From the NCBI RefSeq assembly GCF_001040705.1, contig NZ_CVQP01000008.1, positions 366,209 through 430,208 of the forward strand: a stretch of 64,000 bases of DNA, in the 5' to 3' direction. The translations under genes and the position numbers were made by a program. The stretch comes from Rhodococcus sp. RD6.2 (lineage in GTDB: Bacteria; Actinomycetota; Actinomycetes; Mycobacteriales; Mycobacteriaceae). Numbering within the stretch: position 1 is the first letter of the stretch; each line of letters begins with the position of its first letter. This document shows, piece after piece, positions 54,383 to 63,766 of this stretch. The notes beneath the pieces were generated by a model. It ran no database searches. It was not told the origin of the DNA and saw nothing but the letters and a program-made list of their open reading frames with translations.

Positions 54383-55303
54383 CTAGAGTCCCCGCAGCGT
54401 CGCGGGACGCACCACCATCACCGAACTCGCCCTTCTGCCACGCTCCTGCAGCAGCGCGATGGTGTGTCCGGTCGGGTCGATGGCCGCGTAGGTACCGGGG
54501 ATGCCGATCGGGTCGAGCCAGCGGCCCTGGCTGATCGACTCCGCTTCCTCGGCCGAGATCTGACGGTGCTCGAACGCCGTCTGGCAGGCCTGGTCGATGT
54601 CGAGGCTCACGGACGGATCCTCGGCCAACTGCTCCAGGGTGCGGGCGTGGTCGAGGGTGAACGGACCGACGCGGGTCCGGCGCAACACCGTGAGGTGCCC
54701 GCCGACACCGAGAGCAGCACCGAGGTCACGGGCCAGCGCGCGGACGTAGGTTCCCGAGGAGCACTCGACCTCGACGTCGAGGTCGACGAACGACTCCACG
54801 CGCCGCGACGCTGTCACGTCGAAGCGGTCCACCGTGACCGGCCGGGCCGCGAGCTCGAAGTCCTCGCCGTCGCGGACCAGTTTGTGCGCCCGCTGCCCGT
54901 CCACCTTGATCGCGCTCACCCGCGTCGGGACCTGCTCGATGGCACCGGTCAGTGTCGCGATCACCGTCGCGACCTCGGCGTCCGTGACGCCGGACGCATC
55001 GGTAGTGGTGAGCACTTCACCCTCCGCGTCGTCGGTGGTCGTGGCCTGACCCAGCCGGATCGTCGCGGTGTACGCCTTCGTGGTCAGCGACAGGAGGCCG
55101 AGCAGTTTCGTGGCCCGCTCGACTCCGAGCACCAGCACACCCGTCGCCATCGGATCCAGCGTGCCCGCGTGCCCGACCTTGCGAGTCTGCAGGATCTTGC
55201 GGCACCGGGCGACGACGTCGTGACTGGTCATCCCGCCGTCCTTGTCGACGATCAGCAGCCCGGCGCCGTGGAGGCCGGAGGACGGGGGACGGTGAGCAGA
55301 CAC
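54383..55303 (-). CDS. truB: tRNA pseudouridine(55) synthase
   Basis: 306 residues. The catalytic Asp is in GHAGTLDPMATGVLVLG near residue 48; KAYTATIRLGQAT and RVSAIKVDGQRAHKLVRDG are also TruB signatures; a PUA-like C-terminal part follows. It makes pseudouridine 55 in the T-arm of tRNAs. GTG start at 55303, 11 bp behind pptT. Its stop is 6 bp from the convergent sirR stop. Confidence 0.96.
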   Translation of the reverse strand: MSAHRPPSSGLHGAGLLIVDKDGGMTSHDVVARCRKILQTRKVGHAGTLDPMATGVLVLGVERATKLLGLLSLTTKAYTATIRLGQATTTDDAEGEVLTTTDASGVTDAEVATVIATLTGAIEQVPTRVSAIKVDGQRAHKLVRDGEDFELAARPVTVDRFDVTASRRVESFVDLDVEVECSSGTYVRALARDLGAALGVGGHLTVLRRTRVGPFTLDHARTLEQLAEDPSVSLDIDQACQTAFEHRQISAEEAESISQGRWLDPIGIPGTYAAIDPTGHTIALLQERGRRASSVMVVRPATLRGL

Positions 55304-55314
55304 GGGATTCGAGC

Positions 55315-55980
55315 CTACTGGACGGTGATCGCGGCGATCACCAGGCCGTCGTCGACCAGCCACCGGCCGTCGAAGGAGGTCAGCGGCGGACCCGACACCG
55401 TCTCCCCCGGCACCAGGAGGTCGGAGTGGAAGGTGCCGGTGGTCCCGTCCGGTCCCGAGTGCTCGAGCGCGAAGGTGATGTGCGCGTCCTCGAATCCGAG
55501 CCAGCGGTTCGTCAGCGGGAACCACGCCTTGTACGTCGCTTCCTTGGCGCAGAACAGCAGCCGATCCCAGTGGATCTCGTCACCGACCCCAGCGAGCCAG
55601 TCGCGTTCGGCGGGCAGACTGACGGCGTCGAGTACGCCGTCCGGCAGCGGTCCGTGCGGCTCGGCGTCGATGCCGACGGTGCGCACGGCCATCGAGTACC
55701 CGAGGACCGCGCCGCGGTAGCCGTCGCAGTGCGTCAGGCTGCCGACCACCCCACGAGGGAAGAGCGGAACCCCCCTCTCCCCCTTGAGGATCGGTGCCGG
55801 GTCGACGCCGAGCTTGCCCATTGCCTGCCGGGCGCAGTGCCGGACGCTGATGAACTCCCGGCGACGCTTCTCCACTGCGCGCGCGATCAGGGCGGCCTCG
55901 CTCGGGTGCGGCTCGAGTTCCGGCGGATCCGAGAACAGCTCGGCGTACTCGACACCGGTCGGAAGAATCTTCTCGATCAC
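55315..55980 (-). CDS. pptT: 4'-phosphopantetheinyl transferase PptT
   Basis: 221 residues, Sfp-like. Mg2+-binding acidic motif VGIDAEPHGPLP near residue 112 and LLFCAKEATYKAW near 155 (KEAxYK) are both complete; SLTHCDGYRGAV near 90 binds the CoA phosphate. It loads phosphopantetheine on carrier proteins of mycolate, siderophore and polyketide enzymes; in mycobacteria it is essential. GTG start overlaps the phosphoesterase stop by 4 bp. Order phosphoesterase-pptT-truB equals Rv2795c-Rv2793c. Confidence 0.95.
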   Translation of the reverse strand: MIEKILPTGVEYAELFSDPPELEPHPSEAALIARAVEKRRREFISVRHCARQAMGKLGVDPAPILKGERGVPLFPRGVVGSLTHCDGYRGAVLGYSMAVRTVGIDAEPHGPLPDGVLDAVSLPAERDWLAGVGDEIHWDRLLFCAKEATYKAWFPLTNRWLGFEDAHITFALEHSGPDGTTGTFHSDLLVPGETVSGPPLTSFDGRWLVDDGLVIAAITVQ

Positions 55981-56903
55981 GCGCGCGCCGCCCTCATCCG
56001 CTCCATCTCGGCTTCCTGCTCGGGGGTCACCTTGAAATGACCACCCCACTTGTTGAGAGTTCCCGGCGCATAGTCCGGGACCGGGAGAATCTGCCGCAGC
56101 AACCGATCCGGCAGCCCGCGGCGCTGCCACTCACGCGGATAGCCGAGGGACACCTCCTCGAACCGGACGCCGTCGTACCAGGTGGTCCGCGGAATGTGCA
56201 GGTGCCCGTACACGCTGCAGATCGCGTTGTAGCGGGTGTGCCAGTCCGCGGTCTGCTCGGTGCCGCACCACAGCGAGAACTCCGGGTAGAACAGCACTCG
56301 CGTCGGTTCGCGCACGAGCGGGAAATGATTGATCAGCACCGTCGGAATCGACAGGTCCAGCGCGTCGAGTCGGGCCCTCGTCGACTCCAGCCGGGCCGCG
56401 CACCACGCATCGCGGGTCGCGTACGGCTCGGACGAGAGCAGGAACTCGTCGGTGGCGACGACATTCTTGTCCCGCGCGAACTCGAGGGCCTCCTCCTTGG
56501 TCCGCGTCCCATCGGGCCGAAACGTGTAGTCGTACAGCAGGAACATCGGCACCAGCGTCGCCGGGCCGCCCTCCCCCTCCCACACCGGGTACGGGTCCTC
56601 CGGGGTGACGACTCCGAGCTCCCGGCACATCGTGACCAGATAGTCGTAGCGGGCCACCCCGTGGATCTGGACCGGGTCCTTCGCCGTCGTCCACAGTTCG
56701 TGGTTGCCGGGAACCCAGATCACCTTCTCGAACCGCCCGCGCAGCGTCTTCAGCGCCCACGCGATGTCGTCGGTCTTCTCGGAGACGTCGCCCGCGAGAA
56801 TCAGCCAGTCCTGCGGCGACTCCGGGTACAGCTCCTCGGTGATCGGCCGGTTGCCGCGATGCCCGACATGGGTGTCGCTCACCGCCCACAATTTGCGTGT
56901 CAC
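55977..56903 (-). CDS. calcineurin-like metallophosphoesterase (partner of pptT)
   Basis: 308 residues. Metal motifs: VSDTHVGHRGNR near 9-20 (DxH), LILAGDVSE near 37-45 (GDxx), WVPGNHELW near 70 (GNHE) and YGHLHIPRTTW near 237 (GHxH). The M. tuberculosis equivalent Rv2795c (PptH) was described as a phosphopantetheinyl hydrolase that counteracts PptT, so the pair would set carrier-protein loading. The 4-bp overlap with pptT keeps that link. GTG start with GGAAAGG 8 nt upstream. Confidence 0.9.
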   Translation of the reverse strand: MTRKLWAVSDTHVGHRGNRPITEELYPESPQDWLILAGDVSEKTDDIAWALKTLRGRFEKVIWVPGNHELWTTAKDPVQIHGVARYDYLVTMCRELGVVTPEDPYPVWEGEGGPATLVPMFLLYDYTFRPDGTRTKEEALEFARDKNVVATDEFLLSSEPYATRDAWCAARLESTRARLDALDLSIPTVLINHFPLVREPTRVLFYPEFSLWCGTEQTADWHTRYNAICSVYGHLHIPRTTWYDGVRFEEVSLGYPREWQRRGLPDRLLRQILPVPDYAPGTLNKWGGHFKVTPEQEAEMERMRAARA

Positions 56904-56908
56904 GCTCT

Positions 56909-58339
56909 CTACCTTTCCACCTGAACATCGCCGCTCGCGTCTGCCCGAGCACCCCGCTGGATGTCGGCACCGCCGACGTCCCGCTGAATGTCGGCACCGC
57001 CGACGGCCCAACGCCCTGTACGCACCCGCCACACCACCGCGAACATCCGCAACACCAGGAACACCGTCAGACCCGTCCAGATTCCGGCGAGTCCCCAGTC
57101 GAACACCAGCGACAGCCAGATGAGCGGCAGGAACCCGACAACGGCGCACCCCAGGGTGGCATTGCGGAGGAACTTCGCGTCACCCGCCCCGAGCAGCACC
57201 CCGTCGAGCGCGAAGACGACTCCCGCAACCGGCATGATCGCGACGAAGAACCACCACGCCACGTCCACCTGGTCCTGGACGCCTGCATCGGCGGTGAAGA
57301 GCGCCGGGATCACGGCATGCCCGAGAGCGAACATCGCAGCAAGGACGGATGCGAATACCGTCGACCAGCCCGTGAGGCGCCGCGCCAACCCCTTGGCACC
57401 GGCCACTCGTCCGGCCCCGAGCGCGGCCCCGACCAGCGTCTGGGCGGCGATGGCCAGCGAATCGAGGGTGAGGGCCACGAGGTTCCACAGCTGCAGCACC
57501 ACCTGGTGCGCCGCCACCGAGGCAGCCCCGAAACGCGCAGCGACCGCGGCCGCGGAGAGGAAGCAGGCCTGGAACGCCAGGCTCCGCAGGATCAGGTCGC
57601 GGCCGAGGACCAGCTGCGCACGCATGACCGAGGGCTGCGGCCGCAGCGGCACGCCCGAACGCACCACCGCGACGACGAAGCAGGCCGCCGTCACCACCTG
57701 ACCCGCCACGTTCGCGATCGCGGAACCCACCAGTTCCAGGCGCGGCGCTCCGGCCAGTCCGTGCACCAACAGCGGACACAGAATCGCGGACAGTGCGAGC
57801 CCCGCCAGCACGAACCGCAGCGGCCGCAGAGTGTTCTGCACGCCCCGCATCCAGCCGTTACCCGCCATTGCGATCAGGATCAGTGGTGCACCGAACACCG
57901 CGACTCGCAGCCAGGACAGCGCGGCATCCGCGATGTCGTCGCCTCCCGCGATCAGTGCGGTCACCGGCCGCGCGAACAACTGAACGGCAGCGACGATCAG
58001 CAGTCCGATCCCGGCCGCGAGCCACGTCGCCTGCACTCCCTCGGCGATCGCTCCGCGCTCGTCACCCGCGCCGTGCAGCCGGGACGCGCGCGCGGTTGTG
58101 CCGTACGACAGGAACGTCAACTGGGTACTGACCTGGGCCAGGATCAATCCGCCGACCGCGAGGCCTGCGAGGGCCAGGGCGTCGAGATGCCCGACGACGG
58201 CAATGTCGAAGAGCAGGTAGAGGGGCTCGGCGGCGAGCACCCCGAGCGCGGGCACCGCCAGGCCCAGGATTCTGCGGGCCGACGGCCGGTCGGAAGCGCC
58301 GACGCCCGTCGTCCCGTCCCCCGCGACTGCGTCAGCCAA
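56909..58339 (-). CDS. dinF: MATE/DinF-family efflux protein
   Basis: 476 residues from TTG at 58339; about twelve spans. LAVPALGVLAAEPLYLLFDIAVVGHLD near the N-terminus is the MATE signature (Pro and Asp in TM1), and FQACFLSAAAVAARFGAASVAAHQVVLQLWN marks the second half. Such proteins export drugs or metabolites by H+ or Na+ antiport. The TTG overlaps the upstream phosphoesterase stop by 8 bp; GTG at 58378 is an alternative. The C-terminus has a duplicated VGGADIQR caused by a 27-bp DNA repeat. Equivalent to Rv2836c. Confidence 0.88.
   Translation of the reverse strand: MADAVAGDGTTGVGASDRPSARRILGLAVPALGVLAAEPLYLLFDIAVVGHLDALALAGLAVGGLILAQVSTQLTFLSYGTTARASRLHGAGDERGAIAEGVQATWLAAGIGLLIVAAVQLFARPVTALIAGGDDIADAALSWLRVAVFGAPLILIAMAGNGWMRGVQNTLRPLRFVLAGLALSAILCPLLVHGLAGAPRLELVGSAIANVAGQVVTAACFVVAVVRSGVPLRPQPSVMRAQLVLGRDLILRSLAFQACFLSAAAVAARFGAASVAAHQVVLQLWNLVALTLDSLAIAAQTLVGAALGAGRVAGAKGLARRLTGWSTVFASVLAAMFALGHAVIPALFTADAGVQDQVDVAWWFFVAIMPVAGVVFALDGVLLGAGDAKFLRNATLGCAVVGFLPLIWLSLVFDWGLAGIWTGLTVFLVLRMFAVVWRVRTGRWAVGGADIQRDVGGADIQRGARADASGDVQVER
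56954..57007 (-). repeat. 27-bp tandem duplication inside the end of the MATE gene
   Basis: Units 56954-56980 and 56981-57007 differ at two positions. In frame, they add nine residues (VGGADIQR plus one) to the cytoplasmic tail, a neutral-looking slippage event. Confidence 0.8.
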
Positions 58340-59330
58340 TTGTGTCCAGCAGGCCGGCCACCACGGCGTCCGCGTCACCCTCCGCGGTGTAGCCGGACGC
58401 GAACCGGTGCCCCCCGCCTCCGAGCCGGCCCGCCACCTCGGACACGTCGATCGCGGCCTTCGACCGCAACGACACGGACCACACGCCGGGCGTGTTCTCC
58501 TTGAACACCGCCGCGACCTCGGCCTGCGCCGTCGTACGCACGATGTCGATGACGGACTCGATCTCCTCGGCGCCCATCCCCGTGGTGTCGTGATGCCGGA
58601 CCAGCGCGTAAACCAGACCCAGGCCGCCGACCGCCTCGGGCACCAACTGCGCCGACCCCAGAACGGATGACAGCATCGGCAGCCAACCGAACGGGTGCGT
58701 GTCGAGGAGGCGGCGCGTGATCTCCGCGGAGTCGATTCCGGTGTCGATGAGACGTTCCGCCAGCGCGTGGGTCCCCGGCTGCACCCACCGGAACGACCCG
58801 GTATCGGTGGCGAGTCCGGCGAACAGACAGTGCGCGATGTCCCGGTCGATCTCGACGTCCCACAGATCGAACAGTCGGCTCAGCACCGCCGCCGTCGCCT
58901 CGGCGGTGTCGTCGATCAGGTTGTACCGCCCGTACCGGGTGTTGGACCGGTGATGGTCGATGACGAGCGTGCTTTCTGCCGTGTCCAGCCGACCACCGAG
59001 CGACCCGAGCCTGCCGCGGCTGCCGCAGTCCACCGTCACGACCAGATCGACGGCCTCGGCGACCTCGTCGCGCGGAACGAGCAGTTCGATGCCGGGCAGT
59101 GTCCGCATCGACTCCGGCAGCACATCGGGCTGCGCGAACGACACCTGAACCGGCGTACCGCGACGATCGAGAGCGATCGCCAGTGCGAGCCCGCTGCCGA
59201 TGGTGTCCGCGTCGGGCTGGACGTGGCAGAGCACCGTCACCGAACGGGCCTCCGACAGCAACTCGACCGCGCCGGCCAGATCGATGTCGGCAGGCTCCTG
59301 TGGGCGCGTGGGCTGCGATGTCACGGTCAT
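58332..59330 (-). CDS. DHH-family phosphoesterase (NrnA/c-di-AMP phosphodiesterase type)
   Basis: 332 residues. DHH motifs: CHVQPDADTIGSG near 35-47 (DxD), VTVDCGSRGRLG near 98, VIDHHRSNT near 123 (DHH), and the DHHA1 nucleotide-binding GRLGGGGHRFASG near 305. The M. tuberculosis orthologue Rv2837c degrades c-di-AMP, nanoRNA and pAp. It stands between rbfA and the MATE gene on the same strand; 9 bp from the rbfA stop. Confidence 0.94.
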   Translation of the reverse strand: MTVTSQPTRPQEPADIDLAGAVELLSEARSVTVLCHVQPDADTIGSGLALAIALDRRGTPVQVSFAQPDVLPESMRTLPGIELLVPRDEVAEAVDLVVTVDCGSRGRLGSLGGRLDTAESTLVIDHHRSNTRYGRYNLIDDTAEATAAVLSRLFDLWDVEIDRDIAHCLFAGLATDTGSFRWVQPGTHALAERLIDTGIDSAEITRRLLDTHPFGWLPMLSSVLGSAQLVPEAVGGLGLVYALVRHHDTTGMGAEEIESVIDIVRTTAQAEVAAVFKENTPGVWSVSLRSKAAIDVSEVAGRLGGGGHRFASGYTAEGDADAVVAGLLDTIG

Positions 59331-59339
59331 CGCCGAACC

Positions 59340-59801
59340 CTAGTCGCGGTCGGCGTCATCGTCGTCCGCGGCGCGGGACTCCTTGTACGGGTCCTCCTCG
59401 CCTGCGTGCGACGCACCCTCGCGCGCCTTCGCCACCTCGTCGTCCGCGGCACGGGCCCGGGCGAGCAGCTCTTCCATGTGGCGTGCCGCGTCGGGAACGG
59501 TGTCCGCGACGAACGCCAACGTCGGAGTGAACCGAACACCGGTTCCTGCGCCGACCTTGGACCTGAGCACACCGGTCGCCTTCGCCAATCCGGCCGCAGC
59601 GCTCTCGAAGTCGGGTTCGCTGTCGAGGTCGACACCACGCACGGTGTAGTACACCGTCGCGTCGTGCAGATCGGCCGTCACTTTGGCGTCCGTGATGGTG
59701 ACGTAGTCGAGTCGAGGATCCTTGATCTCCTGATCGATCGCCGACGCCACGATCGTCGAGATTCGCTTTGCGAGCTTGCGTGCCCGTGCCGGATCTGCCA
59801 T
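59340..59801 (-). CDS. rbfA: ribosome-binding factor A
   Basis: 153 residues. KH-like RbfA fold: [20 protein letters not shown], the [27 protein letters not shown] strand region near 28-55, and [14 protein letters not shown] near 88. RbfA matures the 16S 5' end of the 30S subunit. The last ~35 residues are an acidic tail ([10 protein letters not shown] end). It follows the DUF503 gene on the same strand across a hairpin-rich 174-bp gap. Confidence 0.95.
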   Translation of the reverse strand: MADPARARKLAKRISTIVASAIDQEIKDPRLDYVTITDAKVTADLHDATVYYTVRGVDLDSEPDFESAAAGLAKATGVLRSKVGAGTGVRFTPTLAFVADTVPDAARHMEELLARARAADDEVAKAREGASHAGEEDPYKESRAADDDDADRD

Positions 59802-59823
59802 GACCGAAGTCCCTTCTCCACAC

Positions 59824-59913
59824 GACGGCGAGCCGTCTAGAACAACACGACGGCCGAACCGCCGAAACCACACGACGGCGAGCCGTCGAATCCACCGACG
59901 GCATCGCCGTCGG
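59824..59913. repeat. cluster of three GACGGC hairpins between DUF503 and rbfA
   Basis: GACGGCGAGCCGTC occurs at 59824-59837 and again at 59874-59887 (50 bp apart, inside a longer CACACGACGGCGAGCCGTC-like repeat). CCGACGGC/GCCGTCGG forms a third stem at 59895-59913. They lie in the rbfA leader and could act as processing or attenuation stems. Confidence 0.6.
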
Positions 59914-59975
59914 GTCGATCAATTGGACTACACAGTGAATCGAAGTACACCGGAGGCCCCAACCGGAACCGGACG

Positions 59976-60266
59976 TCAGTCGTCAGGGCCGAAGATCCGC
60001 CTGCGTGCCGAGAGTAGTTGCAGCTCCGGTCGGGCCGCGACGGTGCGCTCGCAGGTGTCGAGGATCTCCCCGACATGTCCCACGTCGACCCCCGCGACAG
60101 CCACCCCGATGTGGGCGCGTCGGTACAGATCATGGTCGCCGGTCTCGGCGACCGACACGCCATAGCGGGCCAGGGCTGCGATCACGGGCTTGACCACGGA
60201 TCTCTTCTCCTTCAGCGACCTGACGTCGCCGAGCAGAACATCCAACTCGAGGGCACCGAGATACAA
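59976..60266 (-). CDS. DUF503 protein (YlxP-like)
   Basis: 96 residues. GALELDVLLGDVRSLKEKRSVVKPV at 4-28 and RRAHIGVAVAGVDVGHVGEIL near 49-69 are the family hallmarks; it is a small ferredoxin-like fold of unknown function, often encoded between infB and rbfA, as here. YlxP of B. subtilis has been proposed as a ribosome-assembly factor. Start TTG with GGGAGG 4 nt upstream. Confidence 0.9.
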   Translation of the reverse strand: MYLGALELDVLLGDVRSLKEKRSVVKPVIAALARYGVSVAETGDHDLYRRAHIGVAVAGVDVGHVGEILDTCERTVAARPELQLLSARRRIFGPDD

Positions 60267-60300
60267 CGAACCTCCCGATCGTCTGACTACGAGGCCGAAC

Positions 60301-60333
60301 CCCGCGGGCCACGAATCGCTCGTGGCCCGCGGG
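60301..60333 (-). terminator. terminator of the nusA-infB operon
   Basis: Perfect 14-bp arms (CCCGCGGGCCACGA at 60301-60314 and its complement at 60320-60333) around a 5-nt loop, 10 bp past the infB stop. It separates infB from DUF503-rbfA transcription, although read-through is common in this operon. Confidence 0.88.
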
Positions 60334-60343
60334 TTCTCGGAGC

Positions 60344-63220
60344 CTAGTCGCGCGGCTTCTCGCGAAGCTCGTACGCCTCGATCACGTCACCGACCTTGAT
60401 GTCGTTGTACGTGACGGTCAGACCACACTCGTAACCCTCGCGCACCTCGGTGGCGTCATCCTTCTCCCGCTTGAGCGAGGAGATGGTGATCGTCTCCGCC
60501 ACGACGACATTGTCACGCACCAGGCGTGCCTTCGCGTTGCGTCGCATGATGCCGGACGTGACGAGGCAGCCCGCGATGTTGCCGACCTTGGAGGACCGGA
60601 ACATGGCGCGGATCTCCGCCTTGCCGAGCTCGACCTCTTCGTAGATCGGCTTGAGCATGCCCTTGAGGGCCTTCTCGATCTCGTCGATGGCCTGGTAGAT
60701 CACCGAGTAGTACCGGATGTCCACGCCCTCGCGGTTGGCGAGCTCCGTCGCCTTGCCCTCCGCGCGGACGTTGAAGCCGATGATGATCGCGTTCGACGCC
60801 GATGCCAGGTTGACGTTGGTCTCGGTGATGCCACCGACACCGCGATCGATGACCCGCAGCTGCACCTCGTCGTCGATCTCGATCCCGAGCAGCGCCTCTT
60901 CCAAGGCCTCCACGGTTCCGGAGTTGTCGCCCTTGAGGATGAGGTTGAGCTCGTTGTGCTCCTTGAGCGCGGCATCCAGATCCTCGAGGCTGATCCGCTT
61001 GCGGCTGCGTGCGGCGAGCGCGTTGCGCTTGCGTGCGTTACGCCGGTCCGCGATCTGCCGGGCGATCCGGTCCTCGTCGACGACGAGCAGGTTGTCGCCT
61101 GCACCGGGCACCGACGTGAAGCCGATGACCTGGACGGGACGCGACGGGAGCGCCTCGAGGACGTCCTCGCCGTGCTCGTCGACCATGCGCCGGACGCGAC
61201 CGTAGGCATCGCCGGCGACGATCGAGTCACCGACCCGCAGGGTGCCGCGCTGGATGAGCACGGTCGCCACCGGGCCGCGGCCGCGGTCGAGGTGCGCCTC
61301 GATGGCGACACCCTGGGCGTCCATGTCCGGGTTGGCGCGCAGGTCGAGCGACGCGTCCGCGGTGAGGAGCACGGCTTCGAGCAGCTGCTCGATGTTCGTA
61401 CCCTGCTTCGCGGAGATGTCGACGAACATGGTCTCTCCGCCGTACTCCTCGGCGACGAGGCCGTACTCGGTGAGCTGCCCGCGGATCTTGGCCGGGTCGG
61501 CACCTTCCTTGTCGATCTTGTTCACCGCGACCACGATCGGCACGTCGGCCGCCTGGGCGTGGTTGATCGCCTCGACCGTCTGCGGCATGACGCCGTCGTC
61601 GGCCGCGACCACGAGGATCGCGATGTCGGTGGCCTTCGCACCGCGGGCACGCATGGCGGTGAACGCCTCGTGACCCGGGGTGTCGATGAACGTCACCAGA
61701 CGCTCGACTCCGTCCAGCTCGGTCAGCACCTGGTAGGCGCCGATGTGCTGGGTGATGCCGCCCGCCTCGCCCTCGCGGACGTTGGCCTTGCGGATCGTGT
61801 CGAGCAGGCGGGTCTTGCCGTGGTCGACGTGACCCATGACGGTGACCACCGGGGGACGCTGCTCGAGGTCTTCCTCGCCGCCTTCGTCCTCGCCGTAGGT
61901 GAGGTCGAACGATTCGAGGAGCTCGCGGTCCTCGTCCTCCGGGCTGACGACCTGAACGACGTAGTTCATCTCGCCGCCGAGCAGCTCGAGGGTCTCGTCG
62001 TTGACGGACTGCGTCGCCGTGACCATCTCACCCAGGTTGAACAGCGCCTGGACCAGGGCCGACGGGTTGACGTCGATCTTCTCGGCGAAGTCCGACAGGG
62101 ATGCACCGCGAGCGAGACGGATGGTCTCGCCGTTGCCGCGGGGCAGCCGCACGCCGCCAACGGCGGGTGCCTGCATGGAGTCGTACTCTTGCCGCTTCTG
62201 ACGCTTCGACTTGCGGCCACGACGGGGTGCACCACCGGGACGACCGAACGCGCCTGCCGCGGCACCGCGCTGGCCGGGACGGCCACCGCCGCCACCGGGA
62301 CGACCGCGGAAACCACCTGCGGGAGCTCCACCGGGAGCCGGAGCACCACCGGTACCGGGGGCGCCGCCGCGGTAGCCTCCGCCACCGCCGCCGGGACGTC
62401 CACCGGGACCACCGGGACGACCGCCGCCGGGGCGGCCTGCCCCGGGCGCGGGACGGGACGACCGTGCGGGCATGGCACCCGGGTTCGGGCGCGGAGGCAT
62501 CGAGCCGGGGCTCGGACGCGGGCCACCCTGGCCGGGAGCCGGGCGGGGACCGCCGGGACCTGCCGCGGGACGCGGTGCGCCCGGAGCGGGACGCGGACCT
62601 GCCTGGCCGGGGCCGGGGCGGGGTCCACCGGGACGCGGTGCACCGGGAGCGGGACGCGGGGCCGGACGCTCGGCCGGAGCCGACGAGTACGGGTTGTTAC
62701 CGACGCGCGGCGCCTTCGGGCCGGGCTTCGGACCTGCTGCCGCCGGACGCGGTGCGGCCGGTCGGGGTGCCGGAGCCGGCGCCGGAGCTGCTGCCGCAGC
62801 CGGGGCTGCCGGAGCAGCGGGCGCTGCCGGTGCAGCGGGCGCTGCCGGAGCCGGAGCCGCAGGCTTCGGGCCCGGAACCGCAGGCTTGGGCGCCGCGGAG
62901 ACCGGGGTGGGTGCCGGAGCCGGTGCGGGCGCTGCCGCGGCCGGAGCAGCGGGCGCGGGTGCGCTCGGCTTCGGGCCGGGGCGGGGGCCGCCGGGCTTGG
63001 CGGTGGTGGCCGGCTTTGCGGCCTCGGGACGCGGTGCGGACGTGGCCGCATCGCCCTTGGCCGACGGGAACGATTCCCGCAGCCGTCGCGCGACCGGTGC
63101 CTCCACGGTGGAGGACGCCGATTTCACGAATTCGCCCTGCTCCTTGAGCCGAGCGAGAAGTTCCTTGCTGGTGACACCGAGTTCCTTGGCCAACTCGTGC
63201 ACGCGGGCCTTGCCTGCCAC
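60344..63220 (-). CDS. infB: translation initiation factor IF-2
   Basis: 958 residues. IF2_N domain at 1-50 ([20 protein letters not shown]), a ~290-residue Pro/Ala/Gly linker (60-345, [11 protein letters not shown]-type repeats then Gly/Arg-rich), a second IF2_N region near 370, then the GTPase: GHVDHGKT near 464, DTPGHEAF near 510, [10 protein letters not shown] near 565. The C-terminal domains bind fMet-tRNA. The linker length is typical of actinobacteria. It is preceded by ylxR and nusA on the same strand. Confidence 0.97.
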   Translation of the reverse strand: MAGKARVHELAKELGVTSKELLARLKEQGEFVKSASSTVEAPVARRLRESFPSAKGDAATSAPRPEAAKPATTAKPGGPRPGPKPSAPAPAAPAAAAPAPAPAPTPVSAAPKPAVPGPKPAAPAPAAPAAPAAPAAPAAPAAAAAPAPAPAPRPAAPRPAAAGPKPGPKAPRVGNNPYSSAPAERPAPRPAPGAPRPGGPRPGPGQAGPRPAPGAPRPAAGPGGPRPAPGQGGPRPSPGSMPPRPNPGAMPARSSRPAPGAGRPGGGRPGGPGGRPGGGGGGYRGGAPGTGGAPAPGGAPAGGFRGRPGGGGGRPGQRGAAAGAFGRPGGAPRRGRKSKRQKRQEYDSMQAPAVGGVRLPRGNGETIRLARGASLSDFAEKIDVNPSALVQALFNLGEMVTATQSVNDETLELLGGEMNYVVQVVSPEDEDRELLESFDLTYGEDEGGEEDLEQRPPVVTVMGHVDHGKTRLLDTIRKANVREGEAGGITQHIGAYQVLTELDGVERLVTFIDTPGHEAFTAMRARGAKATDIAILVVAADDGVMPQTVEAINHAQAADVPIVVAVNKIDKEGADPAKIRGQLTEYGLVAEEYGGETMFVDISAKQGTNIEQLLEAVLLTADASLDLRANPDMDAQGVAIEAHLDRGRGPVATVLIQRGTLRVGDSIVAGDAYGRVRRMVDEHGEDVLEALPSRPVQVIGFTSVPGAGDNLLVVDEDRIARQIADRRNARKRNALAARSRKRISLEDLDAALKEHNELNLILKGDNSGTVEALEEALLGIEIDDEVQLRVIDRGVGGITETNVNLASASNAIIIGFNVRAEGKATELANREGVDIRYYSVIYQAIDEIEKALKGMLKPIYEEVELGKAEIRAMFRSSKVGNIAGCLVTSGIMRRNAKARLVRDNVVVAETITISSLKREKDDATEVREGYECGLTVTYNDIKVGDVIEAYELREKPRD

Positions 63221-63376
63221 TGCTCTCCTCTACTGAGAGGCCGAGCGTGGCTGGTGCCCGCGCGACCTCGGGTTAACTCCGATGGACGATCATCGTTGGT
63301 GCTTCACGGTGTGCTCATGAGTGTGTTTGCCTGACTCTGCTCGAGAGATTGCCCTGTAGTTCCGGACACTCCCGGA

Positions 63377-63721
63377 CTACGAGGTACTGCTCTGTTGTGG
63401 ATGCGGCTCGTTCGCAAGATCCGAATCGATCGAGCTACCGAGGGCCGCCGTGTCCAGGCTTCCGGACACTCGAAGCGCTCTTCCGAACGCTCGACGCTTC
63501 TCTGCCTGACTCAGGCATTTCCGGTCGGGATGCAACCACGCACCTCGTCCGGGAAGCCTGCGCCGCGGATCCGGCACCACCGTCCAGCCATCCGACTGGA
63601 CCTGTCGTGCCACGACCCTCAGCAGATCAGCGGCTGGCGCGAGTTGCCGACATCCGATGCACGTACGGACCGGATCACCGGAACGTAGGCGCACTTCTGC
63701 CGAGTGCTCATGCCGAGCCAT
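63377..63721 (-). CDS. ylxR: YlxR-family RNA-binding protein
   Basis: 114 residues. The DUF448/YlxR signature VRTCIGCRQLAPAADLLRVVA near 20-40 and PGRGAWLHPDRKCLSQAEKRRAFGRALR near 60-88 are intact, with the two Cys of CxxC. YlxR binds RNA and in B. subtilis affects RNase P activity and expression. ATG at 63721 is favoured because the conserved part starts soon after it. It sits between nusA and infB, Rv2840c in M. tuberculosis. Confidence 0.93.
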   Translation of the reverse strand: MARHEHSAEVRLRSGDPVRTCIGCRQLAPAADLLRVVARQVQSDGWTVVPDPRRRLPGRGAWLHPDRKCLSQAEKRRAFGRALRVSGSLDTAALGSSIDSDLANEPHPQQSSTS

Positions 63722-63766
63722 TGACCACTCTACCGCTGTTGTCCACTGAAACACGCATGGCGTCCT

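Noticed and set aside
60956-63334. 792-codon plus-strand frame opposite infB
   Set aside because: Antisense to IF-2; the product is a Gly/Thr/Arg-rich mirror of the infB linker and has no recognisable fold.
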